The notes beneath the pieces were generated by a model. It had not been told where the DNA came from. It did no database searches and saw only the letters and a list, made by a program, of their open reading frames with translations. This document shows positions 55,568-64,000 of a stretch of 64,000 nucleotides of DNA, piece after piece. Position 1 is the first letter of the stretch, and each line of letters opens with the position of its first letter. The DNA is taken from the NCBI RefSeq assembly GCF_000711215.1, contig NZ_JOMF01000007.1:102570-166569 (forward strand). The letters run 5' to 3'. Origin of the DNA: Methanomicrobium mobile BP (GTDB taxonomy: Archaea; Halobacteriota; Methanomicrobia; Methanomicrobiales; Methanomicrobiaceae). A program made the position numbers and the translations under genes.

Positions 55568-55951
55568 TCCGGATTAATGCGGGGTATTGATACGGGGCAC
55601 GATGCAGGCACCTCCGCCCGCATACCCGTTTCTATACCCGTGCCGGCATGCCGTTTCGGATACGGTTTCAAAAGAAGCATTATAAATAACACTGTGAATC
55701 AAGACTATAATTGAAAATAAAGAAAAAATCTACAGAACATGCATATGACCGCATGCATAAATCAGTATAATTAATGTTATCAATTAACATAATTAGAATA
55801 ATTATTGACTGCCGTCACTTTCATACAAATACCTGCGGGGTAAGTTCGGCAGAATAATCACACATCGGAGAAATTGCACGTTTCGGAGAATGCGTTCAGG
55901 ATAACGAGGATATCTACTAGGATTAATCAGGATACATACGAGGATACAGTT
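55568..55951. other. Regulatory region upstream of atwA
   Basis: The 384-base gap is markedly AT-rich from 55670 to 55810 (for example tttatcaattaacataatta-like dyads; TTAATGTTATCAATTAACATAA near 55771). Four to five spaced AGGAT elements (55898-55946, spacing 9-12 bases) precede the ATG, offering ribosome binding sites. No gene recognised; this should hold the promoter of the activation genes. Confidence 0.45.
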
Positions 55952-57559
55952 ATGGCGCCACTTATAACGGTTGAAAACCTTTGCAAAGAGTTTAACGGGA
56001 CCAAGGTCCTGAAAAACATCAGTTTTGAGATTGATGAAGGAGAGATATTGGGCATTATCGGCAGAAGCGGAGCGGGAAAGACTGTTCTCATGCACCTCAT
56101 CCGCGGCGTCGACGATGCTCCGACATCTGGAAAGATAATCTACCATATCGCCGCATGCGACGGCTGCTCGTATATCGGTCCGCAGAGTCAGGCAGGCGGC
56201 GTATGCCCGAGATGCGGCAAAAAACTGGTTGCCGCGGACGTCGATCTCTGGGCCGAAGAGAACGCGAAGATGAAGCGCAGGATAATGAACCGCACGGCAA
56301 TAATGTTCCAGAGGACATTTGCGCTATACGGTGACGACCGCGTCATAGAAAACGTCATGCACGCCCTCGCCGATATCGGTTACCCCTCGGAGAAGCAGGT
56401 TTCGAGGGCTGCGGACCTTCTGGACGAGGTCAGACTCTCGCACAGGATGATGCACATAGCGCGTGACCTCTCCGGCGGAGAAAAACAGCGTGTCGTTCTC
56501 GCAAGACAGCTCGCAAAAGACCCCATCATGCTCTGCGCCGACGAACCCACGGGCACACTCGATGTAAAGACGGCAAAGGTCGTCCACAGCATGCTGCATC
56601 AGGCGTCGATAGACAACGACATGGCTATGATTGTATCCTCTCACTTCTCGCAGATCATAGAAGATATCTGCAACCGCGCCATACTCCTCGAAGACGGCGT
56701 AATAAAAGATCTGGGTAAGCCTGCCGAGATTATCGAACAGTTCATGAAGGAGGCGGACGATACCGAGGTCTTTGACGCCGGCGAACTCGGTGAGCCGATT
56801 CTCATCGCAAAAGACGTCGTAAAGCGCTATATCACGGTCGACCGCGGTATGATCCGTGCCGTCGACGGCGTCTCCTATGACGTAAAAGAGAAGGAAATAT
56901 TCGGAATCATAGGCACGAGCGGCGCCGGAAAGACCACGCTCTCGAAGATAATGTCCGGTTACCTCGAACCTACCTCGGGTGAGATGAATGTGCGCATAGG
57001 CGACGACTGGGTTGACATGACAAAGGCTGGTGTCGACAAACGCGGACGCGCAAAGAAATACATAGGACTTCTGCACCAGGAATACGACCTGTATCCGCAC
57101 AGAAACGTTCTGGATAACCTTACGGATTCAATCGGTCTCGAGTTCCCGAAGGAACTTGCGATGCGAAAGGCAATTATCACCTTAAAGATGGCCGGATTCA
57201 CGGAAGAGAAGAGCAGAGCGATATTAAACCGCTATCCCGACCAGCTGAGCGAGGGAGAGAAGCACCGTGTTGCACTTGCACAGGTTCTTATACGGGAACC
57301 GAGAATTATTCTTTTAGATGAGCCGACAGGAACAATGGATCCCATCACCAAGATAGATGTGAAGCACTCCATTCTTCACTCACGTGAGGATATGGACGAG
57401 ACGTTCATTGTTGTGTCTCATGATATGGACTTCGTTCGCGAGATCTGCGACAGAATTGCTCTGATGCGCGGCGGCAAGATTGTAAAGATAGGTCCTACCG
57501 CCGAGGTTCTCGAGTATCTCACGCAGGAAGAGATCGAGAGGATGGCGACCGAGAAATAA
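55952..57559 (+). CDS. atwA: Methyl-coenzyme M reductase activation component A2 (AtwA), twin ABC ATPase
   Basis: A 535-residue protein with two ABC modules: GRSGAGKT and GTSGAGKT as Walker A, LSGGEKQR and LSEGEKHR as signatures, DEPTGT twice as Walker B. The first module contains a zinc-finger-like insertion (CDGCSYIG then CPRCGKK, residues about 65-90). Component A2 supplies ATP-driven energy to reductively activate F430 in methyl-coenzyme M reductase. Start ATG 55952 is chosen from the family start [13 protein letters not shown]. The mmp genes follow on the same strand, 128 bases downstream. Confidence 0.95.
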   Translation: MAPLITVENLCKEFNGTKVLKNISFEIDEGEILGIIGRSGAGKTVLMHLIRGVDDAPTSGKIIYHIAACDGCSYIGPQSQAGGVCPRCGKKLVAADVDLWAEENAKMKRRIMNRTAIMFQRTFALYGDDRVIENVMHALADIGYPSEKQVSRAADLLDEVRLSHRMMHIARDLSGGEKQRVVLARQLAKDPIMLCADEPTGTLDVKTAKVVHSMLHQASIDNDMAMIVSSHFSQIIEDICNRAILLEDGVIKDLGKPAEIIEQFMKEADDTEVFDAGELGEPILIAKDVVKRYITVDRGMIRAVDGVSYDVKEKEIFGIIGTSGAGKTTLSKIMSGYLEPTSGEMNVRIGDDWVDMTKAGVDKRGRAKKYIGLLHQEYDLYPHRNVLDNLTDSIGLEFPKELAMRKAIITLKMAGFTEEKSRAILNRYPDQLSEGEKHRVALAQVLIREPRIILLDEPTGTMDPITKIDVKHSILHSREDMDETFIVVSHDMDFVREICDRIALMRGGKIVKIGPTAEVLEYLTQEEIERMATEK

Positions 57560-57572
57560 GTCCTATAAATCC

Positions 57573-57616
57573 GACAAATCACTGACAAATCTCTGACAGA
57601 TCACTGACAGATCGGG
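57573..57616. repeat. 11-bp tandem repeat, four copies, between atwA and mmp3
   Basis: Units GACAAATCACT, GACAAATCTCT, GACAGATCACT and GACAGATCGGG run at 57573-57616 in the 128-base gap. The gap also has the mmp3 ribosome binding site GAGGTGA (57674-57680). No other element seen. Confidence 0.85.
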
Positions 57617-57687
57617 AAGCATAATAAATCATAACAACACTCAATCTTATTTTAACTGATTATCGGCAATTATGAGGTGATTAACAA

Positions 57688-59292
57688 TTGAAAACAGTCC
57701 GCCTTGACGGGCAGATTAGAGAAGTCGACGACAATGCTGTTTTGGGCGATCTCATCCCCGACCTGTCCGCGAGGTATTCTGCGGCGATTATAAAGGAGAC
57801 GCATTCCGAAGAGTCTTCTACACAGAATATCCGGTTGTTCACATCGGCAGGCGATATGGTCATAGAGCTTACGCAGCGCGGTTCCGAACTTTTCGCGGCA
57901 GGCTTCTTCGGCGTTATCGGCAGTGCGGGAACAGGCACGGGTAGCGGCGATAACGGTGATGCCGGAGCGCAGCTTAAAGTCAAATGGTCCGACCGGCAGA
58001 CCGTGGCTTTCGGCGATTTCAAATCGGGAATTGTGCCCGGGAAAAAGACACGCACTTATCAGCCCTATGAAGTAATTCTGGGCTGCGGCGGTTACGACCC
58101 CGACAGCTCGTATCTGATATTCTCAAAGATAAAGCACAACGCCGATCACGGTGCGGATGAGAGCGGCGGCGTTATCGGTGTCGTGGTCTCGGGCAGGAAG
58201 ATAATCTCAAAGTGGAATGCCGGAGACACAATCACGGGCGCCGAGCGCATTGTAAGCAAGACCGACAAGAGCAACTCTTTTGTGACCGACGACAGGTCGA
58301 CACCCCTCGAGGACGGCATGAGCATTATCACCTATGTGGGCATCAATGCCCGCGGTTACGATGCCGATTCGGGCACAATCTCCATCGAAGCCTCCGAGAG
58401 CGTCGAGCATATGCTGATTGCGCTTAAGAAGAACGAATTCTCGGTGAGCCTGAGCGCCTCGGGATTCATCACCGATCAGAGCATGAAAGGCGGCATTGTT
58501 CCGCAGGAAGTCCGTGATACAAGACTTGCGGGAACGGTCACGGTAAGGACAAAGGGCAAGCAGTCCGGCAGTGTTTATATCTACACCAAGGACATCCCGG
58601 GAAGCTCGAATCATACGGTGACGGGAAACGTGACCCACGGACTCGAGCTTGTTAAACTTGCCAACAAAGGATGCGTCTTCAAAGTCGAAACCGTCCCTCC
58701 GCAGATTGATCTTCGCGGAATGGCACTCGACGATGCCTTAAAGATCGCGGAGTCGCACGGCATAAAGGTCACAGCCGATACCGACCTGACCGCCGGCGGC
58801 GAAAGTCTGGCAAAGCGGGTCGTAATCGAGCAGATGCCGCCCAACACCATAGAGGTGCTCAATGAGGGCAGGGTCGATCTCAAGACCGTAGAACTCTCGC
58901 ACGTCATAGGAATAAAGCTCGACGATGTCAACGCGCCGAGGACATGCGGCATATTCCGCGAGGTCACGGGACTCAAGTGGTACGATATCGGAAAGATGCC
59001 GCTGATATTCAAGTTCGAGGATGTCACGCTCTTCGATCCCAAGGTCTCGCAGAAGATAACCATCAATATAGAGAATACCCCGAAGGACGAGGTCGAGCCG
59101 TTCACGCTTGCCATGACCAACGATTCCCGAAAGTCCACAGGTCTTGTGGGTGTCCGCAGTGTCGCAAGCAAAGACTTCGGTCCGACATCCGAGCCTTTCG
59201 AGGCCACAAACATTATCGGAAAGGTAATCGAGACCGAGAAGATTGCGTCCCTTAAGGAAGGCGACACGGTCTATATAAGGGAGGTGCGGTAA
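57688..59292 (+). CDS. mmp3: Methanogenesis marker protein 3
   Basis: A 534-residue protein of the methanogenesis marker 3 family (UPF0288): MKTVRLDGQIREVDDNAVLGDL start, a middle rich in beta strands, and the GIKLDDVNAPRTCGIFREVTGL region. TTG start at 57688, with GAGGTGA seven bases upstream. Mmp3 is a subunit of the methyl-coenzyme M reductase activation complex with McrC, A2, Mmp7 and Mmp17. First gene of a tightly packed operon with mmp6, mmp5, mmp15, mmp17 and mmp7. Confidence 0.95.
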   Translation: MKTVRLDGQIREVDDNAVLGDLIPDLSARYSAAIIKETHSEESSTQNIRLFTSAGDMVIELTQRGSELFAAGFFGVIGSAGTGTGSGDNGDAGAQLKVKWSDRQTVAFGDFKSGIVPGKKTRTYQPYEVILGCGGYDPDSSYLIFSKIKHNADHGADESGGVIGVVVSGRKIISKWNAGDTITGAERIVSKTDKSNSFVTDDRSTPLEDGMSIITYVGINARGYDADSGTISIEASESVEHMLIALKKNEFSVSLSASGFITDQSMKGGIVPQEVRDTRLAGTVTVRTKGKQSGSVYIYTKDIPGSSNHTVTGNVTHGLELVKLANKGCVFKVETVPPQIDLRGMALDDALKIAESHGIKVTADTDLTAGGESLAKRVVIEQMPPNTIEVLNEGRVDLKTVELSHVIGIKLDDVNAPRTCGIFREVTGLKWYDIGKMPLIFKFEDVTLFDPKVSQKITINIENTPKDEVEPFTLAMTNDSRKSTGLVGVRSVASKDFGPTSEPFEATNIIGKVIETEKIASLKEGDTVYIREVR

Positions 59293-59814
59293 ATGCCCAA
59301 AGAATACAATCCCGAGTTTGTCGGCACCGTTACAAAGTATGTCTTTGTCGAATCGCCCGATATAACCCCGCAGCATCTCTCGATAAGAGCCTATGAGATC
59401 TCGCAGGGCGTCATGATAAAAGAGACCTGTTTCGGTCTTCAGATAACCGGAATGCCCGAAGATGTGGAGAAGGTTATCGCCGCCCTGCGCGAGATGGACC
59501 CGTATCATATCCTCGTGAAAGACCGCGGTTTTCCGCCCGGCGACAAGAGGAGATGCCGTGCAAACCTCGGCGGCGCAAGACCCGGGTATTTCGGTCACGA
59601 GTTCGAGATGGGTCTTCTGCGCCATATCTCGAAGGGACTTAAGGCTATGGAAAATGGTGTAAAGCCCAATGAAAAATCCGTGAATGCCATCACATATCAC
59701 GACAAACCGCTTCTCGACACGGAGCGTCTGGAAGAGATTGCGGTCTCAAAGAGCAGAGAGTCGGCGAACAAAGAGGCAGACACAGGTGCCGCGAACAACA
59801 GTATAACAAAATAA
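59293..59814 (+). CDS. mmp6: Methanogenesis marker protein 6
   Basis: A 173-residue protein of the methanogenesis marker 6 family (start PKEYNPEFVGTVTKYVFVESPDITPQHL, GFPPGDKRRCRANLGG). The ATG follows the mmp3 stop with no gap and uses GAGGTG inside the mmp3 end as ribosome binding site. Role not established; co-operonic with activation-complex genes. The C-terminal 30 residues are polar. Confidence 0.92.
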   Translation: MPKEYNPEFVGTVTKYVFVESPDITPQHLSIRAYEISQGVMIKETCFGLQITGMPEDVEKVIAALREMDPYHILVKDRGFPPGDKRRCRANLGGARPGYFGHEFEMGLLRHISKGLKAMENGVKPNEKSVNAITYHDKPLLDTERLEEIAVSKSRESANKEADTGAANNSITK

Positions 59815-59829
59815 AAAAGGAGTCCAAAT

Positions 59830-60288
59830 ATGTCAAAAGTTTTTATTTATCCGTCTACAAGCCTGATTCTCTCGGATATGGTCGCAAGATTCGGGCATGA
59901 ACCGCTCGGAGCCGCAATCAAGATCCGCGAGAGGATACAGACGCCGGGTTTTGACTCGCCGCCGCTTCAGATGACCCCCGAAGACCCGAAGAAAGGTCTG
60001 AAATATGCGGCTGTCGAAGTTCCCGCAGGCGTTCGCGGAAGAATGGCAATCTTCGGTCCGCTCATCGAGGAGGCGGAAGCGGCTGTCATAGTCAATGACT
60101 CCGATCTGGCGTTCGGATGCATGGGCTGCGCAAGAACCGACGAGCTTGTAAAGTTCATGATCCGTCAGAGAAAGGATATCCCCATACTCGAGATAGTATA
60201 CCCGTCCAACGAGGACGAGGGACTTGCCTTTGTCGACAGCATAAAGAATTTCCTTGACGGACTTTCCGCAAAGGAGGTGCCGAAATGA
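59830..60288 (+). CDS. mmp5: Methanogenesis marker protein 5
   Basis: A 152-residue protein of the methanogenesis marker 5 family: [23 protein letters not shown] and [13 protein letters not shown] with a Cys-x2-Cys pair (around residues 97-100). Function unknown. Ribosome binding site AAGGAG at about nine bases. Its stop overlaps the mmp15 start (ATGA). Confidence 0.92.
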   Translation: MSKVFIYPSTSLILSDMVARFGHEPLGAAIKIRERIQTPGFDSPPLQMTPEDPKKGLKYAAVEVPAGVRGRMAIFGPLIEEAEAAVIVNDSDLAFGCMGCARTDELVKFMIRQRKDIPILEIVYPSNEDEGLAFVDSIKNFLDGLSAKEVPK

Positions 60289-61544
60289 ACGATGCCGATC
60301 AGAAAGTAAGAGTCGCCCAGTTATCCTGCGGACCCGAGCACAGCGGCGTTCAGAAGGAGATCGACGAAGCGGCCGCGGCGGTCAACGCCGAGATGTTCTT
60401 CCCCGACGTCACCTTAAAGGACGTAAAGAAAGCCTACAAGGAGTTCGGTCTGGAGGCAAGATCCGCCGACCTCAAACTTGCGATTGCGAGGGCAAAAGCC
60501 CTTGTCGACGGCTCGGTCGAGGCTGACGCCGTCTTTATCGCGACATGTTTCAGATGTTCCGAGGCGGCGATTGTCAGGAACGAGCTGAGGCGCTATATCC
60601 ACAACAACTCGACACTCCCCGTCGTGAGTTACTCGTTTACCGAGAGGACGACCTCGGGAACCCTGCTTACGAGGATGGAGGCTCTGACCACGATTGCAAA
60701 ACGCAGGGCACTTCTGGCGCGTGAGAAGCAGGTCGGCATCACCCTCGGTATAGATTCGGGTTCGGCGACGACAAAGGCCGTCATCATGAAGGATAACGAG
60801 ATTGTGGGCACGGGCTGGACGCCGACAACCGAGGTTCTTAAGAGCGCCGATATCGTCGTCAACGATGCCCTGACAATGGCGGGTCTGAAGATGTCGGATA
60901 TTCAGGCAATCGGCACCACCGGATACGGACGTTATCTCATAGGCGAGAAGATGAAGGCGGACATCATTCAGGAGGAACTGACCGTAAACTCGAAGGGTGC
61001 GGTCTATCTTGCCGACCGCCAGCACGGCGAGGCGACCGTCATCGATATCGGCGGTATGGACAACAAAGCCATCTCGGTTCAGGACGGTATCCCGGGAACG
61101 TTCACCATGGGCGGTATCTGTGCGGGTGCATCGGGACGTTTCCTCGAGATGACCTCAAAGCGTCTCGGCGTTGACATCACCGAACTCGGACCGCTCGCAA
61201 TGAAAGGACTCTCGAAGGAGGTTCCGATGAACAGTTACTGTATTGTCTTCGGAACGCAGAGTCTTGTCAACGCTCTTGCCGAAGGTCACTCAAAGGAGAA
61301 TGTTGCGGCAGCGGCATGCAGAAGCGTTGCCGAGCAGGTCTTCGAGCAGCAGCTTCAGGAGGTCGATATCAAGGAGCCGGTCATCATGGTAGGCGGAACC
61401 TCGCTGATTGCCGGTCTCGTCAACGAGATGGGAAGACTTCTTCAGACCGAGGTCGTCGTTCCCCCGTATTCACAGTATATCGGCTCGGTGGGCTCGGCTC
61501 TTCTGGCATCGGGATTTATCGACGAGAAGAAAAAGGGTGAGTAA
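60285..61544 (+). CDS. mmp15: Methanogenesis marker protein 15 (ASKHA-fold activator-like)
   Basis: A 419-residue protein. The first about 150 residues are specific to the family, then an ASKHA ATPase domain as in dehydratase or benzoyl-CoA reductase activators: [29 protein letters not shown] with the cluster Cys, and [11 protein letters not shown]. The activator family transfers an electron with ATP hydrolysis, so a role in low-potential electron supply fits the operon. ATG overlaps mmp5 by four bases with GGAGGTG as ribosome binding site. Confidence 0.93.
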   Translation: MNDADQKVRVAQLSCGPEHSGVQKEIDEAAAAVNAEMFFPDVTLKDVKKAYKEFGLEARSADLKLAIARAKALVDGSVEADAVFIATCFRCSEAAIVRNELRRYIHNNSTLPVVSYSFTERTTSGTLLTRMEALTTIAKRRALLAREKQVGITLGIDSGSATTKAVIMKDNEIVGTGWTPTTEVLKSADIVVNDALTMAGLKMSDIQAIGTTGYGRYLIGEKMKADIIQEELTVNSKGAVYLADRQHGEATVIDIGGMDNKAISVQDGIPGTFTMGGICAGASGRFLEMTSKRLGVDITELGPLAMKGLSKEVPMNSYCIVFGTQSLVNALAEGHSKENVAAAACRSVAEQVFEQQLQEVDIKEPVIMVGGTSLIAGLVNEMGRLLQTEVVVPPYSQYIGSVGSALLASGFIDEKKKGE

Positions 61545-61546
61545 AC

Positions 61547-62149
61547 ATGGCTCTTGATTACTTTGAGGTTGAATGCCGCGAGGAATCAGGCAGACTTGCG
61601 TATAAGGACATAGCCGCCGACGTACTGCAGGATCTGGACTTAATCAAAGTCGTCAGTAAACTCTATATCCGAATCGATCTCGACTTCCCGTTCTTCTTTG
61701 CCGCAGGCGTCTTAAGGAAGATGCCGCCGCCTGTGAAGATCTCGGATTTTGCGGGCGTGATGGTGCGCGACGGCAATATCGTTCTGGACATTACGGATGA
61801 GCGTTACATGGCGCAGATGCTCACGGTTCTCTGGGAGAGATACGGTCGCGACCGCGTTATCCAGCCCGACCGCTTCACGGTTACCATCGATTCCTCGATA
61901 GCGGATGCAAAGGAGATTGAGGATACGGTTGTCTTCGATCAGCGTCAGTCAATCTATAAGGATCTCCTCTATGCTCTCCAGTGGATAGCGCCCGAAGGAT
62001 TCAGAGTCCGCCGCGAATGGGTCGACGATCACCGTTTCTGGTATGTCTCGAGCGAGAATACCCTGTCGCCGCAGGCAATCGACGGCATAATCTCGGAGAA
62101 GATGGCCATGCTTGCCGCGGACGGCGAAGACGGGGGTGCTTTTGCATGA
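61547..62149 (+). CDS. mmp17: Methanogenesis marker protein 17
   Basis: A 200-residue protein of the methanogenesis marker 17 family (DYFEVECREESGRLAYKD, FPFFFAAGVLRKMPPPVKISDFAGVMV). It is a component of the activation complex of methyl-coenzyme M reductase. Two bases after the mmp15 stop. Its stop TGA overlaps the ATG of mmp7. Confidence 0.92.
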   Translation: MALDYFEVECREESGRLAYKDIAADVLQDLDLIKVVSKLYIRIDLDFPFFFAAGVLRKMPPPVKISDFAGVMVRDGNIVLDITDERYMAQMLTVLWERYGRDRVIQPDRFTVTIDSSIADAKEIEDTVVFDQRQSIYKDLLYALQWIAPEGFRVRREWVDDHRFWYVSSENTLSPQAIDGIISEKMAMLAADGEDGGAFA

Positions 62150-63087
62150 CTCTGGTTCCCGTGACCTATAAAGGCGGAGTATACCGTCACGACATCATCG
62201 TCGATCTGATAGACGATCTCGGCGGATACATAATTCAGAAACAGGTCGTGGCGCAGGATGTCTTCCTTCAGTCCCTGATTCCGAAAGAGGATATCGAACT
62301 GGTAAAAGCTACGGGACGCCCCCTCGGCGGAGAGGTTATCGAGTCGCCGCTTGTCGGCACCGAGATTGCCATAGTCTCGCCGAGCCTTGACATTCATCAT
62401 CTGCCGCATACCTCCTGCGATGTCGCGGAGTATCTGCGCCGCGTTGGTGCGAAGACCAACATGGTAGGTCTCTCACGCGGTTTCGGAAAGCGTATCGCCA
62501 ACCTGAGCATAGAGGAACGCGATATCATAAACGAGCACGACTGTGCGGTATTCATGCTCGGCAATTTCGAGACCTGCATCGAGTATAAGATGCATTCTCT
62601 GAGGCGCGGAATCACGGTCCCAATCATTGTCACCGGCGGACCCGACCGCGAAACGCTTAAGCGCATAATAGAACCGTCGGTCGACGGTTATGTCGGCGGA
62701 CTGGGAAGAATAGGTCACCGCATGAAGAAGCAGGAGGGCGAGATAGAGTATCTCGACAGGCTTATCGATGAGGTTTCGGGCGTTCTCGACATCCGCCGCG
62801 AATCGATTGCCAAGGATCCGCTCTCGGTATCCCCCGCAAGGCTGATGTCGGTCATAGACGAAGACCTGGGCATTACCAAAGGTTCGACACATCCGACGCC
62901 TGTTACCGTGCAGATTGCCGGTCTTCGCGTAAAGATTCCGTATGGCGAGTATGCGGATTACGTGGCGTCGATAAAGATAGACGACAGCGTTAAGGTAGGC
63001 GATGTTGCCGAGATCCTGCCCTCAAGGATGCGCGACTACATTCTGCTCAGGATAAAACCGTTCTCGGATACGGGCATTATGGTCTGA
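62146..63087 (+). CDS. mmp7: Methanogenesis marker protein 7
   Basis: A 313-residue protein of the methanogenesis marker 7 family. Start ATG 62146 gives MTLVPVTYKGGVYRHD and an ATGA overlap with mmp17; the open frame further upstream is antiphase to mmp17 and is rejected. Several Cys (HTSCDVAEYL, EHDCAVF, FETCIEYK) could bind clusters. Mmp7 belongs to the activation complex and, as I recall from the structure of the complex, is one of its Fe-S cluster-carrying parts. Last gene of the operon. Confidence 0.94.
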   Translation: MTLVPVTYKGGVYRHDIIVDLIDDLGGYIIQKQVVAQDVFLQSLIPKEDIELVKATGRPLGGEVIESPLVGTEIAIVSPSLDIHHLPHTSCDVAEYLRRVGAKTNMVGLSRGFGKRIANLSIEERDIINEHDCAVFMLGNFETCIEYKMHSLRRGITVPIIVTGGPDRETLKRIIEPSVDGYVGGLGRIGHRMKKQEGEIEYLDRLIDEVSGVLDIRRESIAKDPLSVSPARLMSVIDEDLGITKGSTHPTPVTVQIAGLRVKIPYGEYADYVASIKIDDSVKVGDVAEILPSRMRDYILLRIKPFSDTGIMV

Positions 63088-63249
63088 ATATCCATAATTC
63101 TCCGAATTCCCCGAATTCCATGAATCGCCTGAATCTTTCCGAACCGCTCCTGCGGAAAGATCATCTCCCCTCACCCCTTTTTTGTCATGCCGTGTACAAT
63201 CCAAAGGCATATTACTTATAAGTTTAATTAACTAAAGTCAGGTGTATTT

Positions 63250-63690
63250 TTGACAGACTTGTTTGAGGAGATTATCCGCGAAATATATGACGACGGCACG
63301 GAAAAAACCGCGAATCACTTAATCAGGAGGGTTAAGGAGAGAGACGGCGATGTTCCGCTTATTTTTACGAAGATGGCGGAGCGACCCGAGGTTCTCATAT
63401 CGCATCTGCTTTACAAGACCTCGATTGCCGAGACGAGCGCTCTCGATCCGAAATGCGTGGAACTGATAAGTCTTGCCGTGGGTGCGGCACTGAACTGCCG
63501 TCCCTGCACGGAATACCATATGAGATCCGCGCTTAAGAAAGGTGTCTCGAAGGATGAGATCCTCGAAGCCGTTCTTCTTGCCGGTATGCTGGCGCAGTCT
63601 TCCGTGCTTGCCGACGCATACCGTGTCCTCGACTCCGAGGATATCTGCTCGGACGGCTCATGTTCTGTCGGCGGAATAAGTTCAAAATAA
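63250..63690 (+). CDS. Carboxymuconolactone decarboxylase (AhpD-like) family protein
   Basis: A 146-residue all-helical protein with the AhpD motif ALNCRPCTEYH (Cys-x2-Cys-x3-His) used for thiol-disulfide chemistry. It starts with TTG at 63250. The C-terminal tail has two more Cys (DICSDGSCS). A role in peroxide or alkylhydroperoxide defence or as a redox partner is likely. Stand-alone, 162 bases after the mmp operon. Confidence 0.88.
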   Translation: MTDLFEEIIREIYDDGTEKTANHLIRRVKERDGDVPLIFTKMAERPEVLISHLLYKTSIAETSALDPKCVELISLAVGAALNCRPCTEYHMRSALKKGVSKDEILEAVLLAGMLAQSSVLADAYRVLDSEDICSDGSCSVGGISSK

Positions 63691-63916
63691 TCGGTTTTCC
63701 GATGCAAAATTCTTTTTTTTTCAGATATGTCCGGTCGTATTCTTCCCGCAATAGTTTTTCCGTGATCGTGTTGCCTGTAAAAAGTTCCCCAGATTAATCG
63801 GATTGTCTTAACCGTGCTGTAAAAAGCCTCAAAAACATCAAAAACAGCACAACTTTTTTATTGTAGCATATGATATTATACTATTAAGGATTTTTAACGT
63901 CCTGATGGAGGAAACT

Positions 63917-64000
63917 ATGAATATTGGTTCTAATTTGTCGAGTTCTTTTGGTTATGCAAAAGACGGTTTAGTAGGACACTGGGTCAGATGGATTCTGCTC
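63917..64000 (+). CDS. Start of a protein resembling DUF4013 membrane proteins, truncated by window end
   Basis: The ATG at 63917 follows a strong ribosome binding site (GGAGGA, five bases before) and opens a frame to the window end: M-N-I-G-S-N-L then SSSFGYAKDGLVGHWVRWILL. The amphipathic start followed by a Trp-containing helix resembles archaeal DUF4013 membrane proteins. Only 28 codons are visible, so the family call is tentative. Confidence 0.55.
   Translation, partial: MNIGSNLSSSFGYAKDGLVGHWVRWILL

Noticed and set aside
61981..62145. N-terminal 55 residues of the longer mmp7 open frame
   Set aside because: This part is antiphase to the mmp17 coding sequence and Arg-rich; the ATGA-coupled start at 62146 fits the family start.

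Overview
The window is chromosomal DNA of a methanogenic archaeon, most likely order Methanomicrobiales and possibly a Methanocorpusculum-like lineage. The order and genus are inferred from gene content and were not tested by any search. Archaeal signs are eukaryote-type ribosomal proteins (eS1, eS6, eS8, archaeal uS15), aIF5B, TFB, Gar1, SRP19, KEOPS Pcc1, RadB, Cdc48 and form III RuBisCO. Methanogen signs are the methyl-coenzyme M reductase activation factor A2 (AtwA) and the marker genes mmp3, 6, 5, 15, 17 and 7. Six tRNA genes are present; no rRNA or CRISPR array was seen.

Layout. 0-14 kb: a truncated PEGA surface protein, a Zn/Mn ABC transporter (minus), tRNA-His, aIF5B and eS6, two small archaeal genes, eS8, HypB, SRP19, a PHP hydrolase, gar1-tfb, tRNA-Ala and a CDF metal exporter. 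14-24 kb: a very large FtsZ/tubulin-like GTPase with a 760-residue low-complexity tail, a winged-helix regulator paired with a membrane protein, and a VTC polyphosphate polymerase / DUF4956 / beta-helix lipoprotein cluster of bacterial type. 24-31 kb: a long minus-strand series (DUF2070, PfkB kinase, DUF555, nitroreductase, eS1, Pcc1, RecJ-like nuclease, uS15). 31-34 kb: an ACT/DUF5612 protein, a Sua5-type enzyme, a nucleotidyltransferase and a lipoprotein.

34-42 kb is the accessory region. It holds a single-polypeptide (type ISP) restriction-modification gene interrupted in frame by an (AG)14 tract, a degenerate Cas4-like protein, two small antitoxin-like genes without a toxin, two tRNAs and a two-TM microprotein. 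43-50 kb: NifB, a RecA/KaiC-like protein, an AMP-forming acyl-CoA ligase, a GNAT acetyltransferase, and Cdc48 split over two ORFs by a one-base frameshift. 50-54.5 kb: LarC, RadB, DapF and RuBisCO. 54.7-63 kb: a HAD phosphatase, then AtwA and the tightly packed mmp3-6-5-15-17-7 operon, the machinery that activates methyl-coenzyme M reductase.

The strongest candidates for something new are: (1) a probable phase-variable type ISP restriction-modification gene, where 15 or 12 AG units instead of 14 would restore the full reading frame between helicase motifs I and II; (2) the FtsZ-like protein with a Gln/Asn-rich, repeat-filled tail; (3) a split Cdc48 carrying matching insertions in both AAA modules; (4) many intergenic regions filled with short tandem repeats (11-14 bp) whose sequence differs at each locus.
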